This document shows, piece by piece, positions 17,619 through 29,223 of a stretch of 64,000 nucleotides of DNA. Under the pieces are notes generated by a model. That model was not told the origin of the DNA. It saw only the letters and a list, made by a program, of their open reading frames with translations, and did not search any database. Each line of letters begins with the position of its first letter. Within the stretch, counting starts at the first letter, position 1. Source of the DNA: Comamonas sp. GB3 AK4-5 (GTDB lineage: Bacteria; Pseudomonadota; Gammaproteobacteria; Burkholderiales; Burkholderiaceae_C). Location of the stretch: NCBI RefSeq assembly GCF_041320665.1, contig NZ_CP166730.1, positions 1,364,001-1,428,000 of the forward strand, read 5' to 3'. Both the position numbers and the translations under genes were made by a program.

Positions 17619-19853
17619 ATGACGATGTTCAACAAAGTCACCAAGACCTTCCAGTGGGGCCAGCACACGGTCACCATGGAAACCGGCGAAATCGCTCGCC
17701 AGGCCTCCGGCGCCGTGCTGGTCAACATCGATGACACCGTGGTGCTGGCCACTGTGGTGGGCTCGAAGATCGCCAAGGCCGGCCAGGACTTCTTCCCGCT
17801 GACCGTGGACTACATCGAGAAGACCTACGCCGCAGGCAAGATCCCCGGCAGCTTCTTCAAGCGCGAAGCCAAGCCTTCCGAGCTGGAAACCCTGACCAGC
17901 CGCCTGATCGACCGCCCCATCCGCCCGCTGTTCCCCGAAGGCTTCTACAACGATGTGCACGTGGTCATCCACACCATCTCGTTGAACCCCGAAGTCGACG
18001 CCGACATCGCCGCCATGATCGCCGTCTCCGCCGCCCTGTCGGTGTCGGGCCTGCCCTTCAACGGCCCCATCGGTGCTGCTCGCGTGGGCTACATCAATGG
18101 TGAATACGTGCTCAACCCCGGTCAGACCCAGCGCAAGGATTCGCTGATGGACCTGGTGGTGGCTGGTACCGAAGCCGCCGTGCTGATGGTGGAGTCCGAA
18201 GCCCAACAACTGCCCGAAGAAGTGATGCTGGGCGCCGTGGTGTTTGGCCACGAGCAAGGCCAGATCGCCATCAACGCCATCCATGACCTGGTGCGTGAAG
18301 GTGGCAAGCCCGCTTGGGATTGGACCGCTCCTGCCAAGGACGAAGCCCTGATCGCCAAGGTGGCCGAGCTGGGTGACGCCAAGCTGCGCGCTGCCTACCA
18401 AGAGCGCAACAAGCAAGTGCGCACGCACGCCTGCCGCCTGGCCTACGCCGAAGTGAAGGCTGGTCTGACCGAGCAAGGCATTGCCTTTGATGGCGTCAAG
18501 GTCGAAGCCATGCTGTTCGACATCGAAGCCGGCATCGTGCGCTCGCAGATCCTGGCCGGTGAGCCCCGCATCGACGGCCGCGATACCCGCACCGTGCGCC
18601 CCATCGAAATCCGCAACTCCGTGCTGCCCCGCACCCACGGCTCGGCCCTGTTCACCCGTGGTGAAACCCAGGCCCTGGTGATTTCCACTCTGGGCACCGA
18701 GCGCGATGCACAGCGCATCGACGCCCTGGCCGGCGAGTTCGAAGACCGCTTCCTGTTCCACTACAACATGCCTCCCTTTGCCACCGGCGAAGTGGGTCGC
18801 ATGGGCTCGACCAAGCGCCGCGAAATCGGCCACGGTCGTCTGGCCAAGCGTGCACTGGCTGCCTGCCTGCCGACCAAGGAAGAATTCCCCTACACCATCC
18901 GCGTGGTGTCGGAAATCACCGAGTCCAACGGCTCCTCGTCCATGGCTTCGGTCTGCGGCGGCTGCCTGTCCATGATGGACGCCGGTGTGCCCATGAAGGC
19001 GCATGTGGCCGGTATCGCCATGGGCCTGATCAAGGAAGACAACAAGTTCGCCGTGCTGACCGACATCCTGGGCGACGAAGATCACCTGGGTGATATGGAC
19101 TTCAAGGTGGCCGGTACCACCAATGGCATCACCGCCCTGCAGATGGACATCAAGATCCAGGGCATCACCAAGGAAATCATGCAAGTCGCCCTGGCCCAGG
19201 CCAAGGAAGCCCGCATGCACATCCTGGGCAAGATGCAAGAAGCCATGGGTGAGGCCAAGACCGAAATTTCGTCGTTCGCTCCCAAGCTCTACACGATGAA
19301 GATCAACCCCGAGAAGATCCGTGACGTGATCGGCAAGGGCGGCGCCACCATCCGTGCGCTGACCGAAGAAACCGGCACCCAGATCAACATCGCGGAAGAC
19401 GGCACCATCACCATCGCTTCCAGCGACGCTGCCAAGGCCGACGAAGCCAAGCTGCGCATCGAGCAGATCACGGCCGAAGTCGAAATCGGCAAGGTCTACG
19501 AAGGCCCGATCACCAAGATCCTGGACTTCGGCGCCCTGGTGAACCTGCTGCCCGGCAAGGACGGTCTGCTGCACATCAGCCAGATCGCCCACGAGCGCGT
19601 GGAAAAGGTCACCGACTACCTGCAAGAAGGCCAGATCGTCAAGGTCAAGGTCATGGAAACCGATGACAAGGGCCGCATCAAGCTGTCCATGAAGGTGCTG
19701 GCCGAGCGTCCCGCCGGCATGGAGCGCAGCGAGCGCCCAGCTCCCGCCGAGCGTGAGCCCCGTGCTCCTCGTCAACCTCGCGAATCCCGTGAGCCCCGCG
19801 CTCCCCGCGAATCGCAGGACGACGTTGAGCAGCAGCAACAACAACAGCAATAA
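17619..19853 (+). CDS. pnp: Polyribonucleotide nucleotidyltransferase
   Basis: 744 residues, the trimeric 3'-5' phosphorolytic exonuclease of RNA decay. Two RNase PH domains ([30 protein letters not shown]), then KH ([20 protein letters not shown]) and S1 ([20 protein letters not shown]) domains are all present. The tail after the S1 domain is a low-complexity run of Arg-Glu-Pro repeats ending in seven glutamines, an unusual ending that may be a protein-binding tail. AGGAG with 7-base spacing precedes the ATG. Confidence 0.98.
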   Translation: MTMFNKVTKTFQWGQHTVTMETGEIARQASGAVLVNIDDTVVLATVVGSKIAKAGQDFFPLTVDYIEKTYAAGKIPGSFFKREAKPSELETLTSRLIDRPIRPLFPEGFYNDVHVVIHTISLNPEVDADIAAMIAVSAALSVSGLPFNGPIGAARVGYINGEYVLNPGQTQRKDSLMDLVVAGTEAAVLMVESEAQQLPEEVMLGAVVFGHEQGQIAINAIHDLVREGGKPAWDWTAPAKDEALIAKVAELGDAKLRAAYQERNKQVRTHACRLAYAEVKAGLTEQGIAFDGVKVEAMLFDIEAGIVRSQILAGEPRIDGRDTRTVRPIEIRNSVLPRTHGSALFTRGETQALVISTLGTERDAQRIDALAGEFEDRFLFHYNMPPFATGEVGRMGSTKRREIGHGRLAKRALAACLPTKEEFPYTIRVVSEITESNGSSSMASVCGGCLSMMDAGVPMKAHVAGIAMGLIKEDNKFAVLTDILGDEDHLGDMDFKVAGTTNGITALQMDIKIQGITKEIMQVALAQAKEARMHILGKMQEAMGEAKTEISSFAPKLYTMKINPEKIRDVIGKGGATIRALTEETGTQINIAEDGTITIASSDAAKADEAKLRIEQITAEVEIGKVYEGPITKILDFGALVNLLPGKDGLLHISQIAHERVEKVTDYLQEGQIVKVKVMETDDKGRIKLSMKVLAERPAGMERSERPAPAEREPRAPRQPRESREPRAPRESQDDVEQQQQQQQ

Positions 19854-19879
19854 GCTGGGTTGAGCGGCTTTGCCGCAGG

Positions 19880-19925
19880 CCGTGGACAGGTGGCGCATTC
19901 GTGCGCTGCCATCCACGGTTTTTGT
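19880..19925 (+). terminator. Intrinsic terminator after pnp
   Basis: CCGTGGA pairs with TCCACGG and, inside, TGGCGCA with TGCGCTGCCA around TTCG, followed by five T. Confidence 0.85.
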
Positions 19926-20008
19926 GTCAAAAAAATGAGCTGCCGTCGCTTTCTCTATCTGCGTGAGCGACGGTTTGGCTGCCAATTTGTAAAGGACGTG
20001 CGCACAGC

Positions 20009-20995
20009 ATGCAGGCCATAGAAATCAGTCGTTTCGGTCCGCCCGAAGTGCTGCAGCCTTGCGAGCGCCCCATGCCTCAGCTGCAAGCAGGTGAGGTGTT
20101 GATCCGGGTGAGCGCCAGCGGCGTGAACCGCCCGGACGTGGTGCAGCGCAAGGGTGCTTATCCACCGCCGCCGGGTGCTTCCGACCTGCCGGGTCTGGAA
20201 GTGGCAGGTGTCATCGAAGCGGGTGACGCGGTCGCCATGGCGGCCGCAGGCTTTGCCGTGGGTGACCGTGTCTGCGCGCTGCTGCAAGGCGGTGGCTATG
20301 CGCAGTACTGTGCCGTGCCGGTGGGCCAATGCCTGCCGGTGCCGCAGGGGCTGAGTGATGAGGAGGCTGCGGCTTTGCCGGAGACCTTCTTCACCGTCTG
20401 GAGCAATGTGTTCCAGCGCGGGCGTCTGCAGGCGGGCGAGACCTTGTTGATTCAAGGTGGCAGCAGCGGCATTGGTGTGACGGCCATCCAGCTGGCCAAA
20501 GCCTTTGGGGCGACGGTCATCGTCACGGCCGGCGCCGACGCCAAATGCGCCGAATGCCTGAAGCTGGGTGCCGACCACGCCATCAACTACAAGACCCAGG
20601 ACTTTGAGCAGGAGGCCTTGCGGCTGACGGCCAAGCGGGGTGTGGATGTGATTTTGGACATGGTGGCCGGCAGCTATGTGGAGCGTGAAGTGCGCTGCCT
20701 GGCGGAAGACGGTCGCCTGGTGGTGATTGCCGTGCAAGGCGGTCTGGAAGCAGGCCTGAATGCCGGCCTTTTGATGCGCCGTCGCCTCACGGTGACGGGC
20801 AGCACGCTGCGCCCGCGTGACGTGGCCTTCAAGGCGGCCATTGGCCGCGAACTGCGCGAGCAGGTGTGGCCGCTCCTGGAGCAGCGCCTGGTGCGTCCCA
20901 TCATCCACAGCCGTTTTGCGGCGCAGGATGCGGGCAAGGCCCATGCGTTGATGGAGTCGGGTGATTTGATCGGCAAGATTGTTTTGACCTGGTGA
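20009..20995 (+). CDS. NAD(P)H quinone oxidoreductase (zinc-free MDR family)
   Basis: 328 residues of the medium-chain dehydrogenase/reductase superfamily, PIG3/QOR-like. The N-terminal domain has SGVNRPDVVQRKGAYPPPPG; the Rossmann part has IQGGSSGIGVTAIQLAKAFG, the NADPH loop. Structural zinc cysteines are absent, as in quinone oxidoreductases. It likely makes a two- or one-electron reduction of quinones or enones; the substrate is open. tpiA starts 9 bases after it, so they share a transcript. Confidence 0.88.
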   Translation: MQAIEISRFGPPEVLQPCERPMPQLQAGEVLIRVSASGVNRPDVVQRKGAYPPPPGASDLPGLEVAGVIEAGDAVAMAAAGFAVGDRVCALLQGGGYAQYCAVPVGQCLPVPQGLSDEEAAALPETFFTVWSNVFQRGRLQAGETLLIQGGSSGIGVTAIQLAKAFGATVIVTAGADAKCAECLKLGADHAINYKTQDFEQEALRLTAKRGVDVILDMVAGSYVEREVRCLAEDGRLVVIAVQGGLEAGLNAGLLMRRRLTVTGSTLRPRDVAFKAAIGRELREQVWPLLEQRLVRPIIHSRFAAQDAGKAHALMESGDLIGKIVLTW

Positions 20996-21004
20996 GCAAA
21001 GCGG

Positions 21005-21751
21005 ATGAAGAAGAAACTGATTGTTGGCAACTGGAAGATGAACGGCGGTCTGCAGGCCAATGCCGAGCTGCTGGCGGGCATCCGCCAGGGGCTGCCCGCT
21101 GCGCTGTCGTGCGGCGTGGGTGTGGCCGTGCCGGCGCCTTATCTGGTGCAGGTGCAGGCAGCCGTGCAGGACTCGCCCATTGCCGTGGGTGCGCAAGATG
21201 TCTCGCAGCATGAAAAAGGGGCTTACACCGGTGAGGTGTCGGCCGCCATGCTGCAGGAGTTTGGTGTGCGCTACGTTCTGGTGGGTCACAGCGAGCGCCG
21301 CCAATACCATGGCGAAACCGACGCTGCGGTGGCGCTGAAGGCCCAGGCTGCACTGGCCAAGGGCATCACGCCCGTGGTGTGTGTGGGTGAGACCTTGGCC
21401 GAGCATGATGCGGGGCAGACGGAGGCTGTGGTCAAGCGCCAACTGGCTGCGGTGATCCAGCAGGTGGGCCATTGCGTCAGCGAGCTGGTGGTGGCCTATG
21501 AGCCCGTGTGGGCCATTGGCACCGGCAAGACCGCCACACCCGAGCAGGCCCAGGCCGTGCATGCCGTGTTGCGGGCCCAACTGGCTGCGGCCACGGCTCA
21601 GGCCGATCGCGTGCCGCTGCTGTATGGCGGCAGCATGAATGCCGCCAATGCAGCCCAACTGCTGGCACAGCCCGATATCGATGGTGGCCTCGTGGGTGGC
21701 GCCGCATTGAAGGCGGGTGACTTTTTGCAAATTATTGCTGCGGCCCAATGA
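21005..21751 (+). CDS. tpiA: Triosephosphate isomerase
   Basis: 248-residue glycolytic TIM barrel, interconverting DHAP and glyceraldehyde 3-phosphate. Catalytic K11 (GNWKMNG), H95 (VGHSERR) and E166 ([14 protein letters not shown]) and the phosphate loop [10 protein letters not shown] are all present. It is followed by secG after 38 bases, the tpiA-secG order common in betaproteobacteria. Confidence 0.98.
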   Translation: MKKKLIVGNWKMNGGLQANAELLAGIRQGLPAALSCGVGVAVPAPYLVQVQAAVQDSPIAVGAQDVSQHEKGAYTGEVSAAMLQEFGVRYVLVGHSERRQYHGETDAAVALKAQAALAKGITPVVCVGETLAEHDAGQTEAVVKRQLAAVIQQVGHCVSELVVAYEPVWAIGTGKTATPEQAQAVHAVLRAQLAAATAQADRVPLLYGGSMNAANAAQLLAQPDIDGGLVGGAALKAGDFLQIIAAAQ

Positions 21752-21789
21752 TGGTACGCACAGCAAGCTATTGATTTAGGAGTGATTGA

Positions 21790-22191
21790 ATGCAAGCATT
21801 ATCTGGTGTGATTTTGGGTGTGCAAATGCTCACCGCCCTGGCCATGATCGGCCTGATCCTGATCCAGCACGGCAAGGGTGCGGATATGGGTGCTGCCTTT
21901 GGCAGCGGCAGCTCGGGCAGCCTGTTTGGAGCCTCGGGCAGTGCCAACTTCCTGTCGCGCACCACCGGCGTGTTGGCCACGGTGTTCTTTGTTTGCACCT
22001 TGGCCCTGGCCTATCTGGGCAACAGCCGCCCTGCTGCCAGCACGGGCAGCGTGCTGGAAAGCACGCCCGCAGCCAGCATTCCTGCACCTGCAGCGCTGAA
22101 CCCCGAAGTGCCCGCTCCGGTGGTCAATGACGTGCCTGCACCCGTGCAGCAGCCTGCTGCGCCGGCAGCAGAGCAGGTGCCTGCGAAATAA
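21790..22191 (+). CDS. secG: Preprotein translocase subunit SecG
   Basis: 133 residues, inner-membrane partner of SecYE. Two transmembrane segments are seen (VILGVQMLTALAMIGLILIQ and TTGVLATVFFVCTLALAYLG) with the family motif HGKGADMGAAFGSGSSGSLFG between them. The C-terminal 50 residues are Ala/Pro-rich and longer than the E. coli protein. AGGAG precedes the ATG. Confidence 0.95.
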   Translation: MQALSGVILGVQMLTALAMIGLILIQHGKGADMGAAFGSGSSGSLFGASGSANFLSRTTGVLATVFFVCTLALAYLGNSRPAASTGSVLESTPAASIPAPAALNPEVPAPVVNDVPAPVQQPAAPAAEQVPAK

Positions 22192-22200
22192 ATGGGCACC

Positions 22201-22236
22201 ATCCTGAAAAATCCTCAGAGCAGGGGTTTTTCAGGA
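22201..22236 (+). terminator. Inverted repeat after secG
   Basis: ATCCTGAAAAATCC pairs with GGGTTTTTCAGGAT with one mismatch. No T-run follows the stem, so its strength as a terminator is uncertain. Confidence 0.55.
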
Positions 22237-22317
22237 TAGAATCTGGGGATCGCCTGGAAAGCCAAAGCCTTTGTTAGAGGAGGCTCCTCATGCCATCCAG
22301 GCACTCGGGACGAAAAA

Positions 22318-22403
22318 GCCGTCGTGGTGGAATTGGTAGACACGCTATCTTGAGGGGGTAGTGGCGTAAAGCTGTGCGAGTTCGAGTCTCGCCGACGGCA
22401 CCA
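22318..22403 (+). tRNA. tRNA-Leu (anticodon GAG)
   Basis: 86 bases with encoded CCA. GCCGTCG pairs with CGACGGC; the anticodon arm CTATC-TTGAGGG-GGTAG gives GAG; class II variable arm present. It reads CUC/CUU. It lies between secG and nuoA. Confidence 0.95.
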
Positions 22404-22470
22404 CACATAACAAGCCTGCCCTGATCAGGCAGTGGTCGGGGCAAGGTCAAGCGGGAAACGCGACCTCAAG

Positions 22471-22830
22471 ATGAACCTCGATCAATACCTCCCCGTTCTC
22501 TTGTTCATCATCGTGGGCATGGCCGTAGGCATCGGCCCCCTGGTGCTCGGCTACGTGCTCGGCCCCAACCGCCCGGATGATGCCAAGAACTCCCCTTACG
22601 AATGCGGCTTTGAGGCCTTCGACGATGCCCGCGGCAAGTTCGATGTGCGCTACTACCTCGTCGCCATTCTGTTCATTCTTTTTGATTTGGAAATCGCTTT
22701 CCTGTTGCCCTGGGCCGTTGCGCTCCAGGACGTGGGTTTGGCCGGTTTCATTGCTGTGCTGATCTTCCTGGCGGTTCTGGTCGTGGGCTTTGTCTACGAG
22801 TGGAAAAAAGGCGCCCTGGACTGGGAATGA
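22471..22830 (+). CDS. nuoA: NADH dehydrogenase I subunit A
   Basis: 119 residues, membrane subunit of complex I. Three transmembrane helices; the conserved [20 protein letters not shown] loop carries the reactive Cys of this subunit. First gene of the 14-gene nuo operon, 67 bases after tRNA-Leu. The ATG at 22471 gives the standard N-terminus ([16 protein letters not shown]). Confidence 0.97.
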   Translation: MNLDQYLPVLLFIIVGMAVGIGPLVLGYVLGPNRPDDAKNSPYECGFEAFDDARGKFDVRYYLVAILFILFDLEIAFLLPWAVALQDVGLAGFIAVLIFLAVLVVGFVYEWKKGALDWE

Positions 22831-22855
22831 CAGCGAAATACAAAGAGGAAACACG

Positions 22856-23335
22856 ATGATCGAAGGTGTGATGAAGGAAGGTTTTGTCACCACCAGCTAT
22901 GACGCTGTGGTGAACTGGGCCAAGACCGGATCGATCTGGCCCATGACGTTCGGCCTGGCCTGCTGCGCAGTGGAAATGATGCATGCCGCTGCAGCACGCT
23001 ATGACCTGGCGCGTTTCGGTGCGGAAGTGTTTCGCCCCAGCCCGCGCCAGTCCGACCTGATGATCGTGGCCGGCACCCTGTGCAACAAGATGGCCCCGGC
23101 CCTGCGCAAGGTGTATGACCAGATGTCCGAGCCGCGCTGGGTGCTCTCCATGGGTTCCTGCGCCAACGGTGGTGGGTACTACCACTACAGCTATTCCGTG
23201 GTGCGCGGCTGCGACCGTGTGGTGCCTGTGGATGTGTACGTGCCTGGCTGCCCCCCCACTGCCGAAGCCCTGATCTACGGCATCATCCAGCTGCAGCAAA
23301 AAATCCGCCGCACGAACACCATCGCTCGCGTCTAA
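22856..23335 (+). CDS. nuoB: NADH dehydrogenase I subunit B
   Basis: 159 residues. It holds the terminal 4Fe-4S cluster N2 that hands electrons to quinone: tandem cysteines in [11 protein letters not shown], then GSCANGGG and YVPGCPPT. It binds NuoCD at the quinone site. GAGGAAACACG precedes the ATG at 22856. Confidence 0.98.
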   Translation: MIEGVMKEGFVTTSYDAVVNWAKTGSIWPMTFGLACCAVEMMHAAAARYDLARFGAEVFRPSPRQSDLMIVAGTLCNKMAPALRKVYDQMSEPRWVLSMGSCANGGGYYHYSYSVVRGCDRVVPVDVYVPGCPPTAEALIYGIIQLQQKIRRTNTIARV

Positions 23336-23344
23336 GGAGTTCAG

Positions 23345-23953
23345 ATGTCTGCAATCGCTATTCAGCCCGAAAAGCTTCGGGATCTGGTGGCTGCTGCCTT
23401 GGGCGAAAAAGCCCGCAGTGTCACAGTCGCGCTGGGCGAGGTCACCGTCGAGGTGTCTGCCCCCCAGTATTACGCCGCCATGCAAGTGCTGCGCGATGCT
23501 CCGGAATGCCAGTTTGAACAGCTGGTGGATCTGTGTGGCATGGACTACTCCACCTATGCAGAAGTGGGCACCGAAGGTGCCCGTTTTGCTGCCGTGTCGC
23601 ATCTGCTGTCCGTGAGCCTGAACCAGCGCGTTCGCGTGCGTGTCTATGCCGAGGATGACGAATACCCGGTGGTGGCTTCGGTGACTCCGCTGTGGAGCGC
23701 GGCCAACTGGTTCGAGCGCGAAGCCTTCGACCTGTACGGCATCGTGTTTGAAGGCCATGACGACCTGCGCCGCATCCTGACCGACTACGGCTTCATCGGC
23801 CATCCCTTCCGCAAGGACTTCCCCCTGTCTGGCTATGTGGAAATGCGCTATGACGAGGAGTTGGGCCGTGTGGTGTACCAGCCGGTGACCATTGAGCCGC
23901 GCGAGATCACCCCGCGCATCATCCGCGAAGAAAAGTACGGAGGCCTGCACTGA
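23345..23953 (+). CDS. nuoC: NADH dehydrogenase I subunit C
   Basis: 202 residues, the 30-kDa subunit of the peripheral arm. The family signature is [20 protein letters not shown] followed by [20 protein letters not shown]. It is a separate gene here, not fused to nuoD as in E. coli. AAGGAG precedes the ATG. Confidence 0.98.
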   Translation: MSAIAIQPEKLRDLVAAALGEKARSVTVALGEVTVEVSAPQYYAAMQVLRDAPECQFEQLVDLCGMDYSTYAEVGTEGARFAAVSHLLSVSLNQRVRVRVYAEDDEYPVVASVTPLWSAANWFEREAFDLYGIVFEGHDDLRRILTDYGFIGHPFRKDFPLSGYVEMRYDEELGRVVYQPVTIEPREITPRIIREEKYGGLH

Positions 23954-23981
23954 AGCGCGTAGCGCCTCCTAGTGGACGATC

Positions 23982-25235
23982 ATGGCAGAAATCAAAAACT
24001 ATTCCCTGAACTTTGGTCCTCAGCACCCGGCTGCGCACGGTGTGTTGCGCCTGGTGCTGGAGCTCGACGGTGAGGTGGTGCAGCGTGCCGACCCGCACGT
24101 GGGCCTGCTGCACCGCGGGACTGAAAAGCTGGCCGAGCACAAGACCTATATCCAGTCGCTGCCCTATATGGACCGACTGGATTACGTGTCCATGATGAGC
24201 AACGAGCATGCTTATTGCCTGGCCATCGAAAAGCTGCTGGGCCTTGAAGTGCCCAAGCGCGCCCAGTACATCCGCGTGCTGTTCTCCGAAATCACGCGCC
24301 TCTTGAACCACCTGATGTGGCTGGGTTCGAACGGCATGGACTGCGGTGCCTCCACGGTGCTGATGTACACCTTCCGCGAGCGTGAAGACCTGTTCGACAT
24401 GTACGAAGCCGTGTCCGGCGCGCGCATGCATGCGGCCTACTTCCGTCCGGGCGGTGTCTACCGCGACCTGCCGGACACCATGCCCCAGTTCAAGGCCAGC
24501 AAGGTGCGCAACGCCAAGGGCGTGGCCGAGCTGAACAAGAACCGCCAGGGCTCGCTGCTGGACTTCATCGAAGACTTCACCAACCGCTTCCCCAAGTGCG
24601 TGGATGAATACGAAACCCTGCTGACGGACAACCGTATCTGGAAGCAGCGTATGGTGGGTATCGGCGTGGTGACGGCCGAGCGCGCGCTCAACATGGGCTT
24701 TACCGGCCCCATGTTGCGTGGCTCCGGCATTGCTTGGGATCTGCGTAAAAAGCAGCCCTACGAGGTGTATTCCGAGCTGGACTTCGACGTGCCCGTGGGC
24801 AAGACCGGCGACTGCTATGACCGCTACCTGGTGCGCATGGCCGAAATGCGCCAGTCCACCAGCCTGATCAAGCAGTGCGTGAAGTGGCTGCGTGCCAACC
24901 CCGGTCCGGTGATCACCGAGAACCACAAGGTGGCGCCGCCGGCCCGCGAAGCCATGAAGTCCAACATGGAAGAGCTGATCCACCATTTCAAGCTCTTCAC
25001 CGAAGGCTTTACCGTGCCCGAAGGCGAAGCCTACGCAACGGTGGAACATCCCAAGGGCGAGTTTGGTATCTACATGGTGAGCGACGGGGCCAACAAGCCT
25101 TATCGCGTGAAGATTCGTGCCCCGGGCTTTGCCCACCTGTCCATGATGGATGAGGTGATTCGCGGACACATGCTGTCTGACGTGGTGGCCGTCATCGGCA
25201 CCATGGATATCGTGTTCGGAGAGATTGACCGATGA
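23982..25235 (+). CDS. nuoD: NADH dehydrogenase I subunit D
   Basis: 417 residues, the 49-kDa subunit forming the quinone cavity with NuoB. It begins with the conserved [29 protein letters not shown] and the C-terminal DIVFGEIDR are typical. The last four bases overlap the nuoE start (ATGA), so translation is coupled. Confidence 0.98.
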   Translation: MAEIKNYSLNFGPQHPAAHGVLRLVLELDGEVVQRADPHVGLLHRGTEKLAEHKTYIQSLPYMDRLDYVSMMSNEHAYCLAIEKLLGLEVPKRAQYIRVLFSEITRLLNHLMWLGSNGMDCGASTVLMYTFREREDLFDMYEAVSGARMHAAYFRPGGVYRDLPDTMPQFKASKVRNAKGVAELNKNRQGSLLDFIEDFTNRFPKCVDEYETLLTDNRIWKQRMVGIGVVTAERALNMGFTGPMLRGSGIAWDLRKKQPYEVYSELDFDVPVGKTGDCYDRYLVRMAEMRQSTSLIKQCVKWLRANPGPVITENHKVAPPAREAMKSNMEELIHHFKLFTEGFTVPEGEAYATVEHPKGEFGIYMVSDGANKPYRVKIRAPGFAHLSMMDEVIRGHMLSDVVAVIGTMDIVFGEIDR

Positions 25236-25723
25236 TTACTGAAGCGACTAAGGCGCGCTTTGCGCGCGAGGTGGCCAAGTACCCGCCCGAGCAGAAGCAG
25301 TCTGCCGTGATGGCCTGCTTGTCCATCGTTCAGCAAGAGCAGGGCTGGGTCAGCCCCGAGAGCGAGGCGGTCATCGCCGAAGTGCTGGAGATGCCCCAGA
25401 TTGCGGTGCATGAAGTCACCACCTTCTACAACATGTACAACCAGCAGCCCGTTGGCAAGTACAAGCTCAACGTCTGCACCAATCTGCCATGCCAGCTGCG
25501 TGACGGCTACAAGGCCTTGAACCACCTGGAATCCAAGCTGGGCATCAAGATGGGCGAGACCACGGCCGATGGCATGTTCACGCTGCAGCAGTCGGAATGT
25601 CTGGGCGCCTGCGCCGACTCGCCCGTGATGCTGGTGAACGACCGCTGCATGTGCAGCTTCATGAGCAATGAAAAGCTCGACGAGCTGGTGGACGGCCTGC
25701 GCGCTGCGGAGGGCAAGGCATGA
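25232..25723 (+). CDS. nuoE: NADH dehydrogenase I subunit E
   Basis: 163 residues, thioredoxin-like subunit with a 2Fe-2S cluster (N1a). The ligands are in CTNLPC and, further on, CLGAC. It pairs with NuoF in the NADH module. It overlaps nuoD by 4 bases and nuoF by 4 bases. Confidence 0.98.
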   Translation: MITEATKARFAREVAKYPPEQKQSAVMACLSIVQQEQGWVSPESEAVIAEVLEMPQIAVHEVTTFYNMYNQQPVGKYKLNVCTNLPCQLRDGYKALNHLESKLGIKMGETTADGMFTLQQSECLGACADSPVMLVNDRCMCSFMSNEKLDELVDGLRAAEGKA

Positions 25724-27093
25724 GTGGCATCCTGAACAATCCCGCCGCCAATGCGGTGCTGGCCAAGTTCGCTTCGTCCGGCAACGAGACCTGCTTTCAT
25801 GGCCGCCACATCAACCCCCAGATCTATGCCGATCTGAATGGCAGCAACTGGTCCATCAAGGACTATGAAGCGCGTGGTGGCTATGCAGCCCTGCGCAAGC
25901 TGCTGGGCAAGGATGGCAGCGAAGGCCTGACGCAAGACCAGGTCATCGCCACCCTGAAGGAATCCGGCCTGCGCGGTCGCGGCGGTGCGGGCTTCCCCAC
26001 CGGCCTGAAGTGGAGCTTCATGCCCCGCACCTTCCCCGGCCAGAAGCACCTGGTGTGCAACTCGGACGAGGGCGAGCCGGGCACCTGCAAGGACCGCGAG
26101 ATCCTGGTGCACAACCCCCATATCGTGATCGAGGGCATGATCATTGCTGCCTACGCCATGGGCATCACGGTGGGCTACAACTACATCCACGGCGAAATCT
26201 TCGACGCCTACGAGCGTTTTGAAGCCGCCCTGGAAGAGGCGCGTGCCGCTGGCTATCTGGGTGACAACATCCTGGGCAGCAGCTTCAGCTTCCAGCTGCA
26301 TGGTCACCATGGTTTCGGTGCCTACATCTGCGGTGAAGAAACCGCGCTGCTGGAATCGCTGGAAGGCAAAAAAGGCCAGCCCCGCTTCAAGCCGCCATTC
26401 CCGGCCAGCTTCGGCCTGTATGGCAAGCCGACCACCATCAACAACACCGAAACCTTTGCGGCCGTCCCCTGGATCATCCGCAACGGCGGCCAGGCCTACC
26501 TGGAGTGCGGCAAGCCCAACAACGGCGGCACCAAGATCTTCTCGGTCAGCGGTGACGTGAACCTGCCTGGCAACTACGAAGTGCCCATGGGCACGCCGTT
26601 CTCCAAGCTGCTCGAGCTGGCGGGTGGTGTGCGCACCGGTCGCAAGCTCAAGGCTGTGATCCCTGGTGGTTCGTCCTCGCCCGTGTTGCCGGCCGACATC
26701 ATCATGGAATGCACGATGGACTACGACTCCATCTCCAAGGCCGGCTCCATGCTGGGCTCGGGCGCCGTGATCGTGATGGACGACTCGCGCGATATGGTCG
26801 AGAGCCTGCTGCGCCTGTCCTATTTCTACCAGCACGAATCCTGCGGCCAGTGCACGCCCTGCCGCGAAGGCACGGGCTGGCTGTGGCGCGTGGTGAACCG
26901 CATCCAGCACGGCGAAGGCCGTCCGGAAGACATCGAGTTGCTGGACTCCGTGTCCGTGAACATCATGGGTCGCACCATCTGCGCCCTGGGCGATGCAGCG
27001 GCCATGCCGGTGCGCGCCATGATCAAGCACTTCCGCCACGAGTTCGAAGCGAAGATCCAGAACGCTTCCAAACAGGCTGCCAAGGCCGCCTGA
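25720..27093 (+). CDS. nuoF: NADH dehydrogenase I subunit F
   Basis: 457 residues, the NADH-oxidising subunit. NADH/FMN site: [18 protein letters not shown] and [15 protein letters not shown]; the N3 4Fe-4S motif [13 protein letters not shown] with the fourth Cys in [11 protein letters not shown]. It delivers electrons to NuoE and NuoG. Confidence 0.98.
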   Translation: MSGILNNPAANAVLAKFASSGNETCFHGRHINPQIYADLNGSNWSIKDYEARGGYAALRKLLGKDGSEGLTQDQVIATLKESGLRGRGGAGFPTGLKWSFMPRTFPGQKHLVCNSDEGEPGTCKDREILVHNPHIVIEGMIIAAYAMGITVGYNYIHGEIFDAYERFEAALEEARAAGYLGDNILGSSFSFQLHGHHGFGAYICGEETALLESLEGKKGQPRFKPPFPASFGLYGKPTTINNTETFAAVPWIIRNGGQAYLECGKPNNGGTKIFSVSGDVNLPGNYEVPMGTPFSKLLELAGGVRTGRKLKAVIPGGSSSPVLPADIIMECTMDYDSISKAGSMLGSGAVIVMDDSRDMVESLLRLSYFYQHESCGQCTPCREGTGWLWRVVNRIQHGEGRPEDIELLDSVSVNIMGRTICALGDAAAMPVRAMIKHFRHEFEAKIQNASKQAAKAA

Positions 27094-27108
27094 TCGCGAG
27101 ATAAGCAT

Positions 27109-29223
27109 ATGGTTGAAATTGAACTGGACGGTAAAAAGGTGGAGGTCGCTGAAGGCTGCATGGTCATGCATGCAGCCGAGAAGGCCGGCACCTATATCCC
27201 GCATTTCTGCTACCACAAGAAACTGTCCATCGCGGCCAACTGCCGCATGTGTCTGGTGGATGTGGAGAAGGCTCCCAAGCCCATGCCTGCCTGCGCCACG
27301 CCTGTGACGCAAGGCATGATCGTGCGCACCAAGAGTGACAAGGCCATCAAGGCCCAGCAATCGGTGATGGAGTTTTTGCTCATCAATCACCCGCTGGACT
27401 GCCCCATCTGCGACCAGGGCGGCGAATGCCAGCTGCAAGACCTGGCCGTGGGCTATGGCGGTGGCAGCTCGCGCTACGAGGAAGACAAGCGCGTGGTGTT
27501 CCACAAGGATGTGGGTCCGCTGATTTCCATGCAGGAAATGAGCCGCTGCATCCACTGCACCCGCTGCGTGCGTTTTGGCCAAGAGATCTCCGGCATCATG
27601 GAGCTCGGTATGGTCAACCGTGGCGAGCACTCGGAAATCACCACCGTGGTGGGCGATACCGTGGACTCCGAGCTGTCGGGCAATATGATCGACATCTGCC
27701 CCGTGGGCGCCTTGACCAGCAAGCCCTTCCGCTACAGCGCCCGTACCTGGGAGCTGTCACGCCGCAAGTCGGTCTCGCCCCATGACTCCACCGGTGCCAA
27801 TCTGATCGTGCAGGTCAAGAACCACCGTGTGATGCGCGTCGTGCCGTTCGAGAACGAAGCCGTCAACGAATGCTGGATTGCCGACCGCGATCGCTTCTCC
27901 TATGAAGCGCTCAATGGCGAAGACCGCCTGACCCGCCCCATGCTCAAGCAAGGCGGCGAGTGGAAGGAAGTCGACTGGCAGACCGCACTGGAATACGTGG
28001 CCAACGGCCTGCGCAACATCAAGAACGACCATGGTGCCAACAGCGTTGCCGCCCTGGTCAGCCCGCACAGCACGCTGGAAGAGCTGTACCTGGCCGCTGC
28101 CCTGGTGCGCGGCGTGGGCAGCGACAGCATCGACTGGCGCCTGCGCCATGGCGAATTCGCCGCCGCACAAGGCGTGCGCTGGCTGGGTATGCCTATTGCC
28201 GCGCTGAACGAGCTGCAATCGGTGCTGGTCGTGGGCTCCAACCTGCGCAAGGACCATCCGCTGTTTGCACAGCGCATTCGCCAGGCTGCCAAAAAGGGCT
28301 GCAAGGTGTTCGCCATCAATGGCCGCGTGTACGACTGGGCACTGCCCGTGACGGCATCGGTGGTGGCTCCGACCGACTGGGCCCAGGCCCTGGCCGATGT
28401 GGCCGCTGCCGTGGCCCAGGCCAAGGGCGTGGCCGCACCCGTGCCGGGTGCCGGCAATGCGGAAGCCGCTGCCATCGCGCAAGCGCTGCTGTCGGGTGAG
28501 CGCAAGGCCGTGCTGCTGGGCAATGCCGCTGCACACCATGCCCATGCGGAAAGCCTGCTGGCACTGGCGCAGTGGATTGGCGAGCAGACCGGCGCAGCCG
28601 TCGGCTACCTCACCGAAGCCGCCAACACCGTGGGCGCACAATGGGCCAAGGCCCAGCCGCAAGCCCAGGGCCTGAACGCTGCGCAAATCACCTCGGGTCA
28701 GGCCAAGGCCGTGATCCTGCTGAACAACGAACCCCTGCTGGATACGGCTGCGGGTGCCAAGGCGGCCGAAGGTCTGTCCAAGGCCGAGATGGTGGTGACG
28801 CTGAGCCCGTTCAAGACGAATCTGGAATTCAGCGATGTGCTGCTGCCCATCGCCCCGTTCACCGAAACCTCGGGCAGCTTCGTCAACGCCGAAGGCCTGG
28901 TGCAGAGTTTCCACGCCGTGGTCAAGCCGCAAGGCGAAGCCCGTCCGGCCTGGAAGGTGCTGCGCGTGCTGGGCAATCTGCTGGGCGTGTCGGGCATGGA
29001 CTTCGAGTCCTCGCAAGACGTGCTGGCCGTGGCCGCTGGCGGCACCAGCCAGCTCACTGCCGAGCTGAGCAACCGCACCACCGCCGCTGCGGCCGTGGTG
29101 GCAACGCCGGCCGCCGACCCGGTGACCGCAAGCATTTACCAATTGGACAGCATCGTTCGCCGTGCGCCTGCGCTGCAACTGACGGCAGATGCGCGCGAGG
29201 CCCGTGAAGGAGGCGCTGCATGA
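27109..29223 (+). CDS. nuoG: NADH dehydrogenase I subunit G
   Basis: 704 residues, the large iron-sulfur subunit. The N-terminal ferredoxin domain has [15 protein letters not shown], the next cluster [14 protein letters not shown], then [10 protein letters not shown] and ICPVGALT for N4. A molybdopterin-oxidoreductase-like domain follows but is shorter than the 908-residue E. coli protein. The Ala-rich C-terminal third is the least conserved. Its last 4 bases overlap nuoH. Confidence 0.97.
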   Translation: MVEIELDGKKVEVAEGCMVMHAAEKAGTYIPHFCYHKKLSIAANCRMCLVDVEKAPKPMPACATPVTQGMIVRTKSDKAIKAQQSVMEFLLINHPLDCPICDQGGECQLQDLAVGYGGGSSRYEEDKRVVFHKDVGPLISMQEMSRCIHCTRCVRFGQEISGIMELGMVNRGEHSEITTVVGDTVDSELSGNMIDICPVGALTSKPFRYSARTWELSRRKSVSPHDSTGANLIVQVKNHRVMRVVPFENEAVNECWIADRDRFSYEALNGEDRLTRPMLKQGGEWKEVDWQTALEYVANGLRNIKNDHGANSVAALVSPHSTLEELYLAAALVRGVGSDSIDWRLRHGEFAAAQGVRWLGMPIAALNELQSVLVVGSNLRKDHPLFAQRIRQAAKKGCKVFAINGRVYDWALPVTASVVAPTDWAQALADVAAAVAQAKGVAAPVPGAGNAEAAAIAQALLSGERKAVLLGNAAAHHAHAESLLALAQWIGEQTGAAVGYLTEAANTVGAQWAKAQPQAQGLNAAQITSGQAKAVILLNNEPLLDTAAGAKAAEGLSKAEMVVTLSPFKTNLEFSDVLLPIAPFTETSGSFVNAEGLVQSFHAVVKPQGEARPAWKVLRVLGNLLGVSGMDFESSQDVLAVAAGGTSQLTAELSNRTTAAAAVVATPAADPVTASIYQLDSIVRRAPALQLTADAREAREGGAA

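Noticed and set aside
17442..19985. 847-codon open frame opposite pnp
   Set aside because: Composition is that of an antisense shadow (Gly, His, Val, Gln rich), and pnp is certain.
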